A DNA stretch of 64,000 nucleotides, from NCBI RefSeq assembly GCF_900112195.1, contig NZ_FOKR01000007.1, forward strand, positions 117,584 to 181,583, in the 5' to 3' direction. The DNA is from Butyrivibrio sp. YAB3001. Lineage in GTDB: Bacteria > Bacillota > Clostridia > Lachnospirales > Lachnospiraceae. The position numbers and the translations under genes were made by a program. Shown here in pieces: positions 17,703 to 24,764 of the stretch (positions within the stretch are counted from its first letter, which is position 1; each line of letters starts with the position of its first letter). The notes under the pieces are model-generated. The model saw nothing but the letters and a program-made list of their open reading frames with translations. It searched no databases and was not told the origin of the DNA.

Positions 17703-17920
17703 ATATAATCCTCCTTTGTCGGCATAAAAAGGATGTCTCTCGCGACATTATCGCGCGAGGTGCGGATGCATGTATGCATCATTTTCATTTCGCGCCGATG
17801 CGCATCCATAGCGGAGCGTTATTTTTGTTTTGGAAAAACAAAAATAAGCCTATCCTGCGCACGCATAATAGACTCATACAAAAAAGGCCCATATATAAAA
17901 ACAGGCTCCGAATGCATGAT
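17703..17920 (-). promoter_or_regulatory. Structured leader of the ABC-F gene (candidate attenuator)
   Basis: Upstream of the ABC-F start lie several stems: TTATTTTTGTTTT pairing with AAAACAAAAATAA (17819-17848), GATGCAT/ATGCATC (about 17764-17779) and CTCGCG/CGCGAG (about 17737-17757). A 32-codon frame (17917 to 17819, MHSEPVFIYGPF...) ends inside the first stem, and a six-codon frame MRIGAK follows. A longer frame starting at 17809 overlaps the ABC-F start. Ribosome-mediated attenuation or coupling by stalled leader translation is likely by analogy with other ABC-F genes. Confidence 0.5.
17819..17917 (-). CDS. Candidate leader peptide, 32 aa, upstream of ABC-F gene
   Basis: The frame runs ATG 17917 to TAA 17819-17821, encoding MHSEPVFIYGPFLYESIM and ending FVFPKQK. 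The stop lies within the perfect A/T-rich inverted repeat, which is what a translation-sensing attenuator needs. The ribosome site is weak, so expression is uncertain. Confidence 0.3.
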   Translation of the reverse strand: MHSEPVFIYGPFLYESIMRAQDRLIFVFPKQK

Positions 17921-18000
17921 AATCCAATTTAAGCGCACACATAATGCCACTGTAAAACAGCAGCCTGATCAACATGTTCACCTAAATCAAATTATCTAAT

Positions 18001-18330
18001 AATCATTCGTTCACCTTAGCGAAAATTCGCCCTTTCCTTTTGTTAATAGTAGCACAGCATTTCTTCCGAAGTCAAATACTCCTTTCCATGGAGAAAAATC
18101 AATCTGGTATCCGTTAAAGTACTGTGACAAATAGTCAAACAGCTCAGTATAGGCCTCTTTTGATTGTGAGAGCCCTATCAAGTTTCTCCTCTATCAAATT
18201 TGAATCTAGGAGTGGCTGCGAATAATCTTTGTCTGCGTTAATCTTACGTGCAAATGCAGCATATTTTTCAATATCCGATGTTACTGTTACTACGTTCCTC
18301 ACGTTACTAAAACCTCATTTCTCAATTTTC
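18001..18330 (-). pseudogene. Mixed coding remnants, including a copy of the GNAT tail
   Basis: This gap contains 57 bp (18230-18286) identical to the tail of the GNAT gene at 15075-15131, extended as SDIEKYAAFARKINADKDYS in one frame that ends at a TGA. A second frame further on reads TELFDYLSQYFNGYQIDFSP and KGVFDFGRNAVLLL before a TGA; I do not recognise it. Neither has a usable start. These are decayed pieces. Confidence 0.5.
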
Positions 18331-18600
18331 TTAAAGAGTCTTGCACTCCAGATGGTCATATTTGCTCGGATACCTGAGAAAATAGTAATCATTCCCTTCC
18401 ATATACTCCGTTTTGATAAAGCTGTGCTTTTTATAAAACTCTTCTGCTCTAAAGTTATCTTTATGGCATCCGAGGGCTATAGGTCTTATGCCGAATTCCT
18501 TGTATATCTGTGTAATTACTTTTTCTAAAACTTCGCCCCCAATGCCCATGCTTCGATAGTTCTTATCAATTACATTTCCAATTTCCTTTTTCCTTCCCGC
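18331..18600 (-). pseudogene. GNAT acetyltransferase C-terminal fragment
   Basis: The frame includes NYRSMGIGGEVLEKVITQ (acetyl-CoA loop), then ALGCHKDNFRAEEFYKKHSF (motif B) and DYYFLRYPSKY. The N-terminal half of the fold is missing; upstream codons run into the terminator hairpin at 18610-18646, so the apparent start MLTFYVS is an artefact. Likely non-functional. Confidence 0.65.
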
Positions 18601-18680
18601 AAAAATATAAAGGCACGTACTCACATAAAACGTAAGCACATGCCTTATGATATCATAGCAAAAGTGGCTATTCTACTGAT
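18601..18680 (-). terminator. Terminator with conserved upstream block, copy 1 of a 3-copy repeat
   Basis: In the minus sense the conserved block CAGTAGAATAGCC-N-GCTATGATATCAT is followed by a 15-bp stem with G-U pairs (18610-18624 with 18632-18646) and TATATTTTT. It terminates the MNT/HEPN operon. The same block occurs at 31613-31646 and 54934-54966. Confidence 0.7.
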
Positions 18681-18687
18681 TTATCAC

Positions 18688-19227
18688 TTATACTTTTGCA
18701 TTTTTATCAACGTATTTATCAAGAAGATCCTTGTTTTGGCAAATTTTCGTAAGTTGCTCATATACATCAAGTGCCCCATCTGAATAATTCTGCATAAGAG
18801 CAATCAACTTCCTTAAATGTATTTCTCGATTGAAATAGTCGTGCGTTATTTCATTCCTTAGCAGCAATTCGCCAAGAAATTGCTTTTCTTCCTCTTTTTG
18901 ATTACTTACCAATGTATCATAACTTGTTACGCAATATCTGAGCGAAGATGACTTACCATTATAGCTGCCTTCTGCTTTTCTTATAAAGATTATTATATCA
19001 ATGAAAGCCTGCGCAAAGTCATTGAGCCTAATCGCAACAATATCCAAACAATCCGCCTGAATATCAGCGTCTGTTGTGCTAAAGTACTGCTTACTTTTAC
19101 TTACTATTCTTGAAGCACTTTCCTTTAAAAAGTCAAGGAGTTCAGGTACCTTCATTACATTAACCGGTTCTCTATCATCTTCAGGTTCTAAGTTAAACTG
19201 GTCAATAATGCTGTCATCCAATTTCAT
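18688..19227 (-). CDS. HEPN-domain protein, likely HepT-type toxin
   Basis: A 179-residue all-helical protein ending a two-gene unit with an MNT-domain protein. The motif RNEITHDYF is R-x4-H-x-Y, the RNase/AMPylation-target motif of HepT toxins in type VII toxin-antitoxin systems. The frame overlaps the upstream gene by 4 nt (ATGA). It is somewhat longer than classic HepT (about 140 residues) because of an N-terminal acidic extension. In known systems the MNT partner AMPylates the HEPN tyrosine and silences it. Role: stress response or phage defence, by inference. Confidence 0.7.
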   Translation of the reverse strand: MKLDDSIIDQFNLEPEDDREPVNVMKVPELLDFLKESASRIVSKSKQYFSTTDADIQADCLDIVAIRLNDFAQAFIDIIIFIRKAEGSYNGKSSSLRYCVTSYDTLVSNQKEEEKQFLGELLLRNEITHDYFNREIHLRKLIALMQNYSDGALDVYEQLTKICQNKDLLDKYVDKNAKV

Positions 19228-19637
19228 ACCGCGATGCTCCTTTTAATTTTGATAAGTTCTTTTTCACATTCAGCTTCAAACTCACGGAGCTTATCGGGAT
19301 AATAATCCGTAAACTGTATCTGAGCGTGTAATGGTGCCAAAAATACAGGAGCTGGGACACTAATATCAATAAAGAATAAATCTACATTTATTCCTCGATC
19401 TTCGAAAAACTCTTCAATTTTCACAGCTATCCCTTTATAAAGATCCAAACTATCAGCATATACAGCGATATCAACATCGCTCTTGCCATATTCAAAACGC
19501 ACTGTCGGATAGCTTCCAAAAACGAATACATTATACTTATCTTCGGAAAACATAGAACGAAGTTCTCTCTGAAGCGCTATAAGATCTTTAATGCGTTCTC
19601 TGGCAGCTATCTTCTTATCCTCAACAGCTATATCCAT
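19224..19637 (-). CDS. Minimal nucleotidyltransferase (MntA-type antitoxin)
   Basis: A 137-residue protein with the nucleotidyltransferase signature GSYPTVRFEYGKSDVDIAVY: GS then Asp-x-Asp, with eleven rather than the usual ten residues between. A third carboxylate is expected in VDLFFID. With the overlapping HEPN gene it forms a putative MntA/HepT pair in which it would AMPylate and neutralise the toxin. GGAG 8 nt upstream favours the ATG at 19637 over the one at 19643. Confidence 0.75.
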   Translation of the reverse strand: MDIAVEDKKIAARERIKDLIALQRELRSMFSEDKYNVFVFGSYPTVRFEYGKSDVDIAVYADSLDLYKGIAVKIEEFFEDRGINVDLFFIDISVPAPVFLAPLHAQIQFTDYYPDKLREFEAECEKELIKIKRSIAV

Positions 19638-19699
19638 AATCATTTCTCCATAGACAAGCGTTTATCAGTTACAAACCCATTTTAACATATTTGACATTA

Positions 19700-19786
19700 T
19701 TATTCTCTATTATCTTCTGCTACCACCACTGTTCCGATTGTAAATACTGCAATCATACTCAACAAAACTGATATTTTCTCATACAT
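19700..19786 (-). CDS. Possible 28-aa membrane peptide
   Basis: ATG at 19786 opens MYEKISVLLSMIAVFTIGTV ending VVAEDNRE with TAA at 19700. It has one hydrophobic segment and a G-rich ribosome site (TTGGGGG). It is the last of a run of small frames after the lipoprotein gene. Might be a leaderless small membrane peptide or the start of a lost gene. Confidence 0.35.
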   Translation of the reverse strand: MYEKISVLLSMIAVFTIGTVVVAEDNRE

Positions 19787-19805
19787 CCCCCAAGTGATAT
19801 AAAGT

Positions 19806-19967
19806 TTACTGTCCTTTTTTCTTCACTTTGATAATTGCACAGGATCCTAATAAACCGATCACCAATCTCCATAATAACCCTTGCACACCCAAGACAGGCG
19901 GCAACGGGCATAAAAGTACAAACATAATTAAAAAAATCCCAACGATGACAAATACATTATTTTTCAT
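19806..19967 (-). CDS. Small two-helix membrane protein, 53 aa
   Basis: The frame encodes MKNNVFVIVGIFLIMFVLL, a short Pro-rich turn, a second helix LLWRLVIGLLGSCAII and a basic tail KVKKKGQ. An in-frame ATG at 19973 overlaps the stop of the lipoprotein gene (TAATG), so translation is probably coupled. The topology (two helices, positive tail) is typical of small membrane modulators. No known family recognised. Confidence 0.55.
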   Translation of the reverse strand: MKNNVFVIVGIFLIMFVLLCPLPPVLGVQGLLWRLVIGLLGSCAIIKVKKKGQ

Positions 19968-19972
19968 ACCCA

Positions 19973-20779
19973 TTACTCATCCAATACAAACTCAGATTTC
20001 TCATGATTCCAGGTTTCATCACTATTAAGCGTCAGATGCATAAGAATATAACCAAAAGTATCCGCATGACCGCCCATGCCCTGCATATAAAACTTGATTA
20101 TCAGTTCAGGCCTTTCCCCACCGTCTTTGATAACAAAGCCACTGGCAAAATCACCCCGTATCCACGCGTCTTTGCTTAGATTGTTTCTAAGTTCCTCAAA
20201 TGTTTCTTCAGTATATCCTTTGCTTTGATATATCTGCTTTACTTCATCCCAGCTTAAGGCTGCTATTCCAACATCTTCCTGGAATATTTCTACGTTTTTC
20301 TCTCCCCACAACGCTGCATAAGGATTGACTTCAGTATCCATGGGCAGTTTTATTTCTTCTCCATTTGCCCTATATACATGAGGGAGATAGCCTCCATCTC
20401 CACCATTATATTTCAAATCTTCAATCACAATCTTCTCAGGAGTTCCATCTCCGTCAAGATCCGCCTCTTTAGTATAGCCATCTTTCATGGATTCATGCTC
20501 ATGTGGATTCGTAAAGTAATCAGATACAGATGCATATTCCATATCTAACCACTCGCCTTCTTGTCCTTCAGTATTTGGCTGATTTTCAATTTTACCCTCA
20601 CCTGGCTTATATTCGTGTGTTGTCTCTTCCGGTACTCCTTGTGGTGTAACAATAATTTCTTCTGCCCCAAAAGCATCTGCGCCGCCGATTAATGAAGCGT
20701 TATCATTTTTCTTTTCTCCACATCCTACAGCTCCCAATATAAAAGCCAATATCAGTGCGCCCACCATTACTCTTTTCAT
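19973..20779 (-). CDS. Lipoprotein with Asp-rich calcium-type loop
   Basis: Signal MKRVMVGALILAFILGAVGC ends in a lipobox (AVGC). An acidic linker precedes a domain with EADLDGDGTPEKIVIEDL, an EF-hand-like DxDxDG loop as in VCBS/FG-GAP-type surface proteins, and the C-terminal part KFYMQGMGGHADTFGYILMH. About 268 residues from the ATG at 20779 (a TTG at 20788 is in frame). It is surface-anchored; function unknown. The small membrane protein gene is coupled to its stop. Confidence 0.7.
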   Translation of the reverse strand: MKRVMVGALILAFILGAVGCGEKKNDNASLIGGADAFGAEEIIVTPQGVPEETTHEYKPGEGKIENQPNTEGQEGEWLDMEYASVSDYFTNPHEHESMKDGYTKEADLDGDGTPEKIVIEDLKYNGGDGGYLPHVYRANGEEIKLPMDTEVNPYAALWGEKNVEIFQEDVGIAALSWDEVKQIYQSKGYTEETFEELRNNLSKDAWIRGDFASGFVIKDGGERPELIIKFYMQGMGGHADTFGYILMHLTLNSDETWNHEKSEFVLDE

Positions 20780-20849
20780 GTCTCTCAATCCTAAGATTGT
20801 AAGTTCTACCCTGCTATTTCAATTTTTTCTCCCAATTACACTATACCAG

Positions 20850-21233
20850 TCAATCCAGTGATTCTTTCAAATGCTCTGCCCTGTTCTCTGCAGCATCAAT
20901 CCTATTTTCAATCATATCTACCGCATCATCCAATTCGTCTATTCTGCTCTCTATATCGTCTATCTGACCATCAGCTGTATCTATATCGCCTGGAATCATA
21001 GTTCCAATAGGGCAATTGTTCTGTCTAACATCGCATCCATCACCAACACTTAAGTTTCCAACAGAGCAATTATCCAATCTGACATCACATTCATCTCCTG
21101 TGTTCAGATTATTAACAGAGCATTCCTTCAATGTCAGATTGATATTATTATCTTCTGACTGCAAGAAGCCTTTTAATAGGCCTTCAAGAACCTGTACTCT
21201 TTTCTCAAGTTCAATATATTTTTCATCCATCAA
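20850..21233 (-). CDS. Coiled-coil protein with Cys-containing tandem repeats, 127 aa
   Basis: Heptad-type coiled coils frame the protein: YIELEKRVQVLEGLLKGFL at the start and DDIESRIDELDDAVDMIENR at the end. Between them is a roughly 20-residue repeat, seen as CSVNNLNTGDECDVRLD and NCSVGNLSVGDGCDVRQN plus a third partial NCPIGTMIPGD. The regular spacing suggests a short beta-solenoid. No signal peptide. I do not recognise the family. ATG supported by GGAGGAAAA upstream. Confidence 0.65.
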   Translation of the reverse strand: MMDEKYIELEKRVQVLEGLLKGFLQSEDNNINLTLKECSVNNLNTGDECDVRLDNCSVGNLSVGDGCDVRQNNCPIGTMIPGDIDTADGQIDDIESRIDELDDAVDMIENRIDAAENRAEHLKESLD

Positions 21234-21270
21234 GTTTTTCCTCCACTGTTTGTTATAGTTTTATAACAAA

Positions 21271-21304
21271 TCTCTAGTCATCGGCATTTACCGACGACTA
21301 GAGA
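21271..21304 (-). terminator. Hairpin terminator overlapping the end of the 68-codon gene
   Basis: TCTCTAGTC (21271-21279) pairs with GACTAGAGA (21296-21304), extended by TCGG/CCGA inside. It includes the last codons of the gene ending at 21278 and is followed in the minus direction by GATTTGTTAT. Confidence 0.65.
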
Positions 21305-21466
21305 TATTTCATTCTTTTCTGGTGGACACGTTAGGCATATTGTATCCATTGAATCGCAGAACACATAACGTGCCCGACCACTTTTAACCAATCCTCTAGC
21401 CCTTTTAGGGTAGGTGGTTCCTATAAATTTACCAGTTTCATCAATAACACTTACGTTTTTTTCCAT
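21278..21466 (-). CDS. Short conserved clostridial protein (YPKRAxGLVKxGRAR motif)
   Basis: About 62 residues: KNVSVIDETGKFIGTTYPKR then ARGLVKSGRARYVFCDSMDT and ICLTCPP. I recall this TYPKRAkGLVKkGRAR-ICLaCPP block as the N-terminus of longer hypothetical proteins in Clostridia; here only the block is present, so the gene may be truncated after it. AGGGGAAG 7 nt before the ATG at 21466 supports that start. Function unknown; the basic stretch suggests nucleic acid binding. Confidence 0.5.
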   Translation of the reverse strand: MEKNVSVIDETGKFIGTTYPKRARGLVKSGRARYVFCDSMDTICLTCPPEKNEISLVVGKCR

Positions 21467-21548
21467 GGGTTTCTTCCCCTGCATTATTATTTTATGAGGA
21501 TGCTGTTTTTTGTAATGGGTGCCGTCCCCAATCCTATAAAAACCCTAT

Positions 21549-21863
21549 TTACAGTTCACAAACCATTTTTACTTTTATTGGTCTTTTCGTTAAAAATTCA
21601 GCATTTTCATCCATAACTGTTCTCGGATGCTGATAAATATCAATTCCAACTGTAATAGGTTCATCTATTGTATATAGGTATCCCTTTTCTGTTCCGTTAT
21701 GATAAATTGTTCCATTGTCGTCATAACTCAATCGGCTTGGTTTATGAGAAAACGCCTCTGCAAGTTCTTTCCACTGAGTAATAGTACTGCCTTTTTTCAT
21801 TTCTGAAAACACCATGTTTGAGCCATGATACCATATTCCATTAGGATCAATCTTTAGTTCCAT
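21549..21863 (-). CDS. Hypothetical protein with YHGS motif, 104 aa
   Basis: The sequence GIWYHGSNMVFSEMKKGST at the start and GYLYTIDEPITVGIDIYQHP near the end look like a conserved compact family seen in Lachnospiraceae. YHG followed by strands and a late Glu is reminiscent of ADP-ribosyltransferase-like folds, but I cannot identify a complete H-Y-E set. It directly follows a truncated phosphatase, whose stop is 6 nt before the start, and may share its LytTR-type promoter. Confidence 0.55.
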   Translation of the reverse strand: MELKIDPNGIWYHGSNMVFSEMKKGSTITQWKELAEAFSHKPSRLSYDDNGTIYHNGTEKGYLYTIDEPITVGIDIYQHPRTVMDENAEFLTKRPIKVKMVCEL

Positions 21864-21868
21864 TTGCT

Positions 21869-22171
21869 TTAATTCCCTTTTCTGTTATCTACAACCATCC
21901 CCTCATAGTTTCCAAAGCAAACTTCTATCAAGCGATTATCAGTGATTATCGGAACATTTCTGTCTCTTCTAATAATCTCCGCCGTCTTATATGCTCTCTT
22001 TAAAGGGCTTGAAAAAATATAGTCAAATCTAATGTTTTTCATGCCTTGCGAGCTTCTATCAGCTATACTTATTCCGCTTGGTGTAAGTTCTATATCAGTC
22101 CTACCCTGCAGCCTGCCCTCAATATTCCAATATGTTTCGCCATGTCTAATTATGTAAAGTTTCATATTCAA
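21869..22171 (-). CDS. Histidine phosphatase family protein, C-terminally truncated
   Basis: MKLYIIRHGETYWNIEGRLQ carries the RHG motif, and FDYIFSSPLKRAYKTAEII and RLIEVCFGNYEGM match the family, but it stops at about 100 residues. The second catalytic His (usually near residue 150) is absent, so a nonsense or deletion has halved it. It stands immediately downstream of the predicted LytTR promoter copy B, so it is still likely to be transcribed together with the 104-aa gene. Confidence 0.7.
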   Translation of the reverse strand: MNMKLYIIRHGETYWNIEGRLQGRTDIELTPSGISIADRSSQGMKNIRFDYIFSSPLKRAYKTAEIIRRDRNVPIITDNRLIEVCFGNYEGMVVDNRKGN

Positions 22172-22197
22172 GCAACCTTCAAATTATTATGCTTCTA

Positions 22198-22262
22198 ATT
22201 ATATACAGTTCTCAGCAGTATAAGCCTTAAATGTAATAATTAACGCCCAGATTGTAATAATT
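22198..22262 (-). promoter_or_regulatory. Predicted LytTR-regulated promoter, copy B
   Basis: TGTAATAATT at 22232-22241 and 22253-22262 (21-bp period) and, 28 nt further in the minus direction, TATAAT (22198-22203 complement) preceded by CTGTA exactly as in copy A. The start of the downstream gene is at 22171. No -35 box. Confidence 0.6.
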
Positions 22263-22265
22263 AAC

Positions 22266-22309
22266 AAAATCCTGCACCAAATGTACTTACACATCTGGTA
22301 CAGGATTTT
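22266..22309 (-). terminator. Terminator of the response regulator-kinase-lipoprotein operon
   Basis: AAAATCCTG-ACCA (22266-22279) pairs with TGGT-CAGGATTTT (22296-22309) and is followed by TTTT-rich sequence in the minus direction. It separates the operon from promoter copy B. Confidence 0.8.
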
Positions 22310-22358
22310 ATTATCATTCCCGCTCTCTTGTTATAGTGAATATCTCGCCATTCTTTAT

Positions 22359-24731
22359 TTATGAATTCTCGCTAATATATAGTGAAACCCTACTCTGGAT
22401 GATATCTGCAACCTCTTCTACGCTCTTTTGGCCTGCATAAAAAGCCTCAGCCTCTTCGGAAATAATGCTGCATATTGTTTCATCTCCCTGATAAGGAATG
22501 GTTGTTGACTTAACAAGATCCTCGAACTGCTTGGCCTCAGCCGCACTAATGGCTTTGATCTCCACTTCAATATCATCCATGCTCATGTAGCTGCTCACCT
22601 CTTGCTTTTCGCCATTTTCGTCTATGTAGAATGGATTTTCCTGAGCTTTCTCAAGAACCGCATTGAAGGCTTTCTGGCTAACCGGCATATAAAACTCTAT
22701 ATTATCCTGATATTCATCTGTCAGAAAATATCTCATAAACTGCCACGCAACATCTTTATGCTTACAATTGCTGCTCATAGCAAGCTGCGTTGCAGGTTCA
22801 ATGTAAGAAGTTCCGCCCAAAATTCCAGGCAGACCATTATAAACAACATCGCCGCCAAAATATCCCTCTTTTGCAAAAACATATTCATCCATGCTGTTGA
22901 CAGCCAGTAGATAAAGAATCGCCTTTTTTTCCCTATATAAAGAGCCCGACGAAGAATCGTCATATTCTTCCGGGAGGAGCCCAACGTACTCAAGCAGATT
23001 ATAAAAGGCCTGATTCTTGAAATTACAGGTTCCCTTCTCCCTATCTACGCATTCCTCTGCAGCAATGGAATAAAAACTATGTGCTTCTCCTTTTGAATAC
23101 ACACCAAACATAATAGCCGGATCTATATTTCTCTTTTCACAGATTTCCTTGTAATTGGACCAGTCCAAAGTCTCTCCACCCATAAGGTCTGCAGATGCTA
23201 TACCTGTGTAGATTGTGAACTGCGGAATGAGAGTGTAGAGCTTGCCTTTTTTCTTTCCACAGTCAAGCACATTTTGAAGGTATTCGCCGGATGATAGTTC
23301 TTTATCATCTGCAAAATAGTCATCAAGAGGCTCAAAAAAGCCCTTATTCAAATACTTGTCAATAGGAATCATCTGCCCATAAATTTCAATAATATCAGGG
23401 GCCTCCCCCGACACGATATCAAGATCCAGCTTTTCAAGACCATCTATGCCTTCATTGCGGACGTAATCACCATAATCTTTGAGGACAATTCTGTACTCAT
23501 CATTTGCCTTGTTGAAGTCTGCAACCGCTCTTCGTACACTATCAGAAGCAAAATAAGCAGCAAGTGTAATCTGTGTCTTTTGCTGGTTTTCACCAGGTTT
23601 AGCCTTTGTCAATCTGCTAAAAACAAAGCCATAATAGTTTTGGTCATTTTGGGCAACAAAAATATTCTCGTCATCTTCCTCAAAAAAGTATCTGATATCA
23701 AAGTTATCAGTAATATCTGAGGAGAGATAATCGCAGATCTTCGTAGCCTCTTTATCGTCAATGTTAAGCCCACAGAGACCATCATATTGATTTATCAGGA
23801 AATCATATCTGATTCCCGGATAAATAGAATATCCTTCTAGAATACCGCTTGGAATCTTATCCGTAAAATCTACAAAATCCTTTTTGGAAGTATCATATTT
23901 GTAAAAAGAGTTTTCGCCCGTCATATCGGCATCTATCAAATAAAAATTGCCATCTCTCAGAGCAATAATCTGTCTTCTTGAAAACATTTCGCCGGAATAA
24001 TCCTTTACGAATTCACTATTAATACTCTCTGCCACGCCGGACTTTGTATCAAATACTATTATTCCCTTGCTTGATGAAGTCACTGCTCCAACGTTCTCGG
24101 CATAAACAAGTGAATCAAGTCCGTAGTAATTCTCGTTGATTTCCTCTTCTACAAGCGTCTTCCAGATGACATCGCCCATAGGCGAGAATTTGACTATGTA
24201 CTGCTTATTCTCATAATAATCATATGAAGCCCCCTCGCTGATATCTGCATTACTATCAGTAGTCTCTTCACTGATAGCCGCATCAGCATCTGTATCTCCT
24301 TCATCAATCTCCGGTTCCTTATCTATATCCTGAGCCGTGCTGTATACTCTTTCGATCACATAGAAATTACCATCATTATCCACTGAAAGAGAATTAAACC
24401 ACGCGTCCTCATCTACTTTTAGAGTAATTTCTTTTCCTACTTCTTCTCCTGAAATTGCGATAATACTATAGGTAGTAGGCTCATTGTCAAAGTGTACAGA
24501 CTGCAATCCATATATTCCCTGCTCATTTTGACAAAGATAAGAAATATTTGCCCCTTTTGGCTTTTCATACTCTATTTCGTTCAAGTTGTAAATATTATGT
24601 TCTGCTTCGGCTGTATTATCATTCACAGGTGATGATGAAGCCGTTCCAAGATTTGAGTCAGTTTTTCCACACGCACAGCAAATAAAAGCTAATGCGCAAA
24701 TAATTCCCAAGCTCCCCTTAAGTTTTCTCAT
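22359..24731 (-). CDS. Large solute-binding-like lipoprotein, 790 aa
   Basis: Signal LGIICALAFICCACGKTDSN ends in Cys, so it is a lipoprotein. Residues about 45-370 contain repeated short strands with acidic inserts (for example FNSLSVDNDGNFYVIERVY) that look like a beta-propeller. From about 375 the sequence becomes a family 1 extracellular solute-binding protein (AAYFASDSVRRAVADFNKA, SNYKEICEKRNIDPAIMFG, AWQFMRYFLTDEYQDNIEF). No permease or ATPase is adjacent. As the third gene behind a response regulator and GHKL kinase it may be a ligand-sensing partner rather than a transporter part. Confidence 0.8.
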   Translation of the reverse strand: MRKLKGSLGIICALAFICCACGKTDSNLGTASSSPVNDNTAEAEHNIYNLNEIEYEKPKGANISYLCQNEQGIYGLQSVHFDNEPTTYSIIAISGEEVGKEITLKVDEDAWFNSLSVDNDGNFYVIERVYSTAQDIDKEPEIDEGDTDADAAISEETTDSNADISEGASYDYYENKQYIVKFSPMGDVIWKTLVEEEINENYYGLDSLVYAENVGAVTSSSKGIIVFDTKSGVAESINSEFVKDYSGEMFSRRQIIALRDGNFYLIDADMTGENSFYKYDTSKKDFVDFTDKIPSGILEGYSIYPGIRYDFLINQYDGLCGLNIDDKEATKICDYLSSDITDNFDIRYFFEEDDENIFVAQNDQNYYGFVFSRLTKAKPGENQQKTQITLAAYFASDSVRRAVADFNKANDEYRIVLKDYGDYVRNEGIDGLEKLDLDIVSGEAPDIIEIYGQMIPIDKYLNKGFFEPLDDYFADDKELSSGEYLQNVLDCGKKKGKLYTLIPQFTIYTGIASADLMGGETLDWSNYKEICEKRNIDPAIMFGVYSKGEAHSFYSIAAEECVDREKGTCNFKNQAFYNLLEYVGLLPEEYDDSSSGSLYREKKAILYLLAVNSMDEYVFAKEGYFGGDVVYNGLPGILGGTSYIEPATQLAMSSNCKHKDVAWQFMRYFLTDEYQDNIEFYMPVSQKAFNAVLEKAQENPFYIDENGEKQEVSSYMSMDDIEVEIKAISAAEAKQFEDLVKSTTIPYQGDETICSIISEEAEAFYAGQKSVEEVADIIQSRVSLYISENS

Positions 24732-24764
24732 ACTTTTATTTATTCCTTCCCAATCACTAATAAT

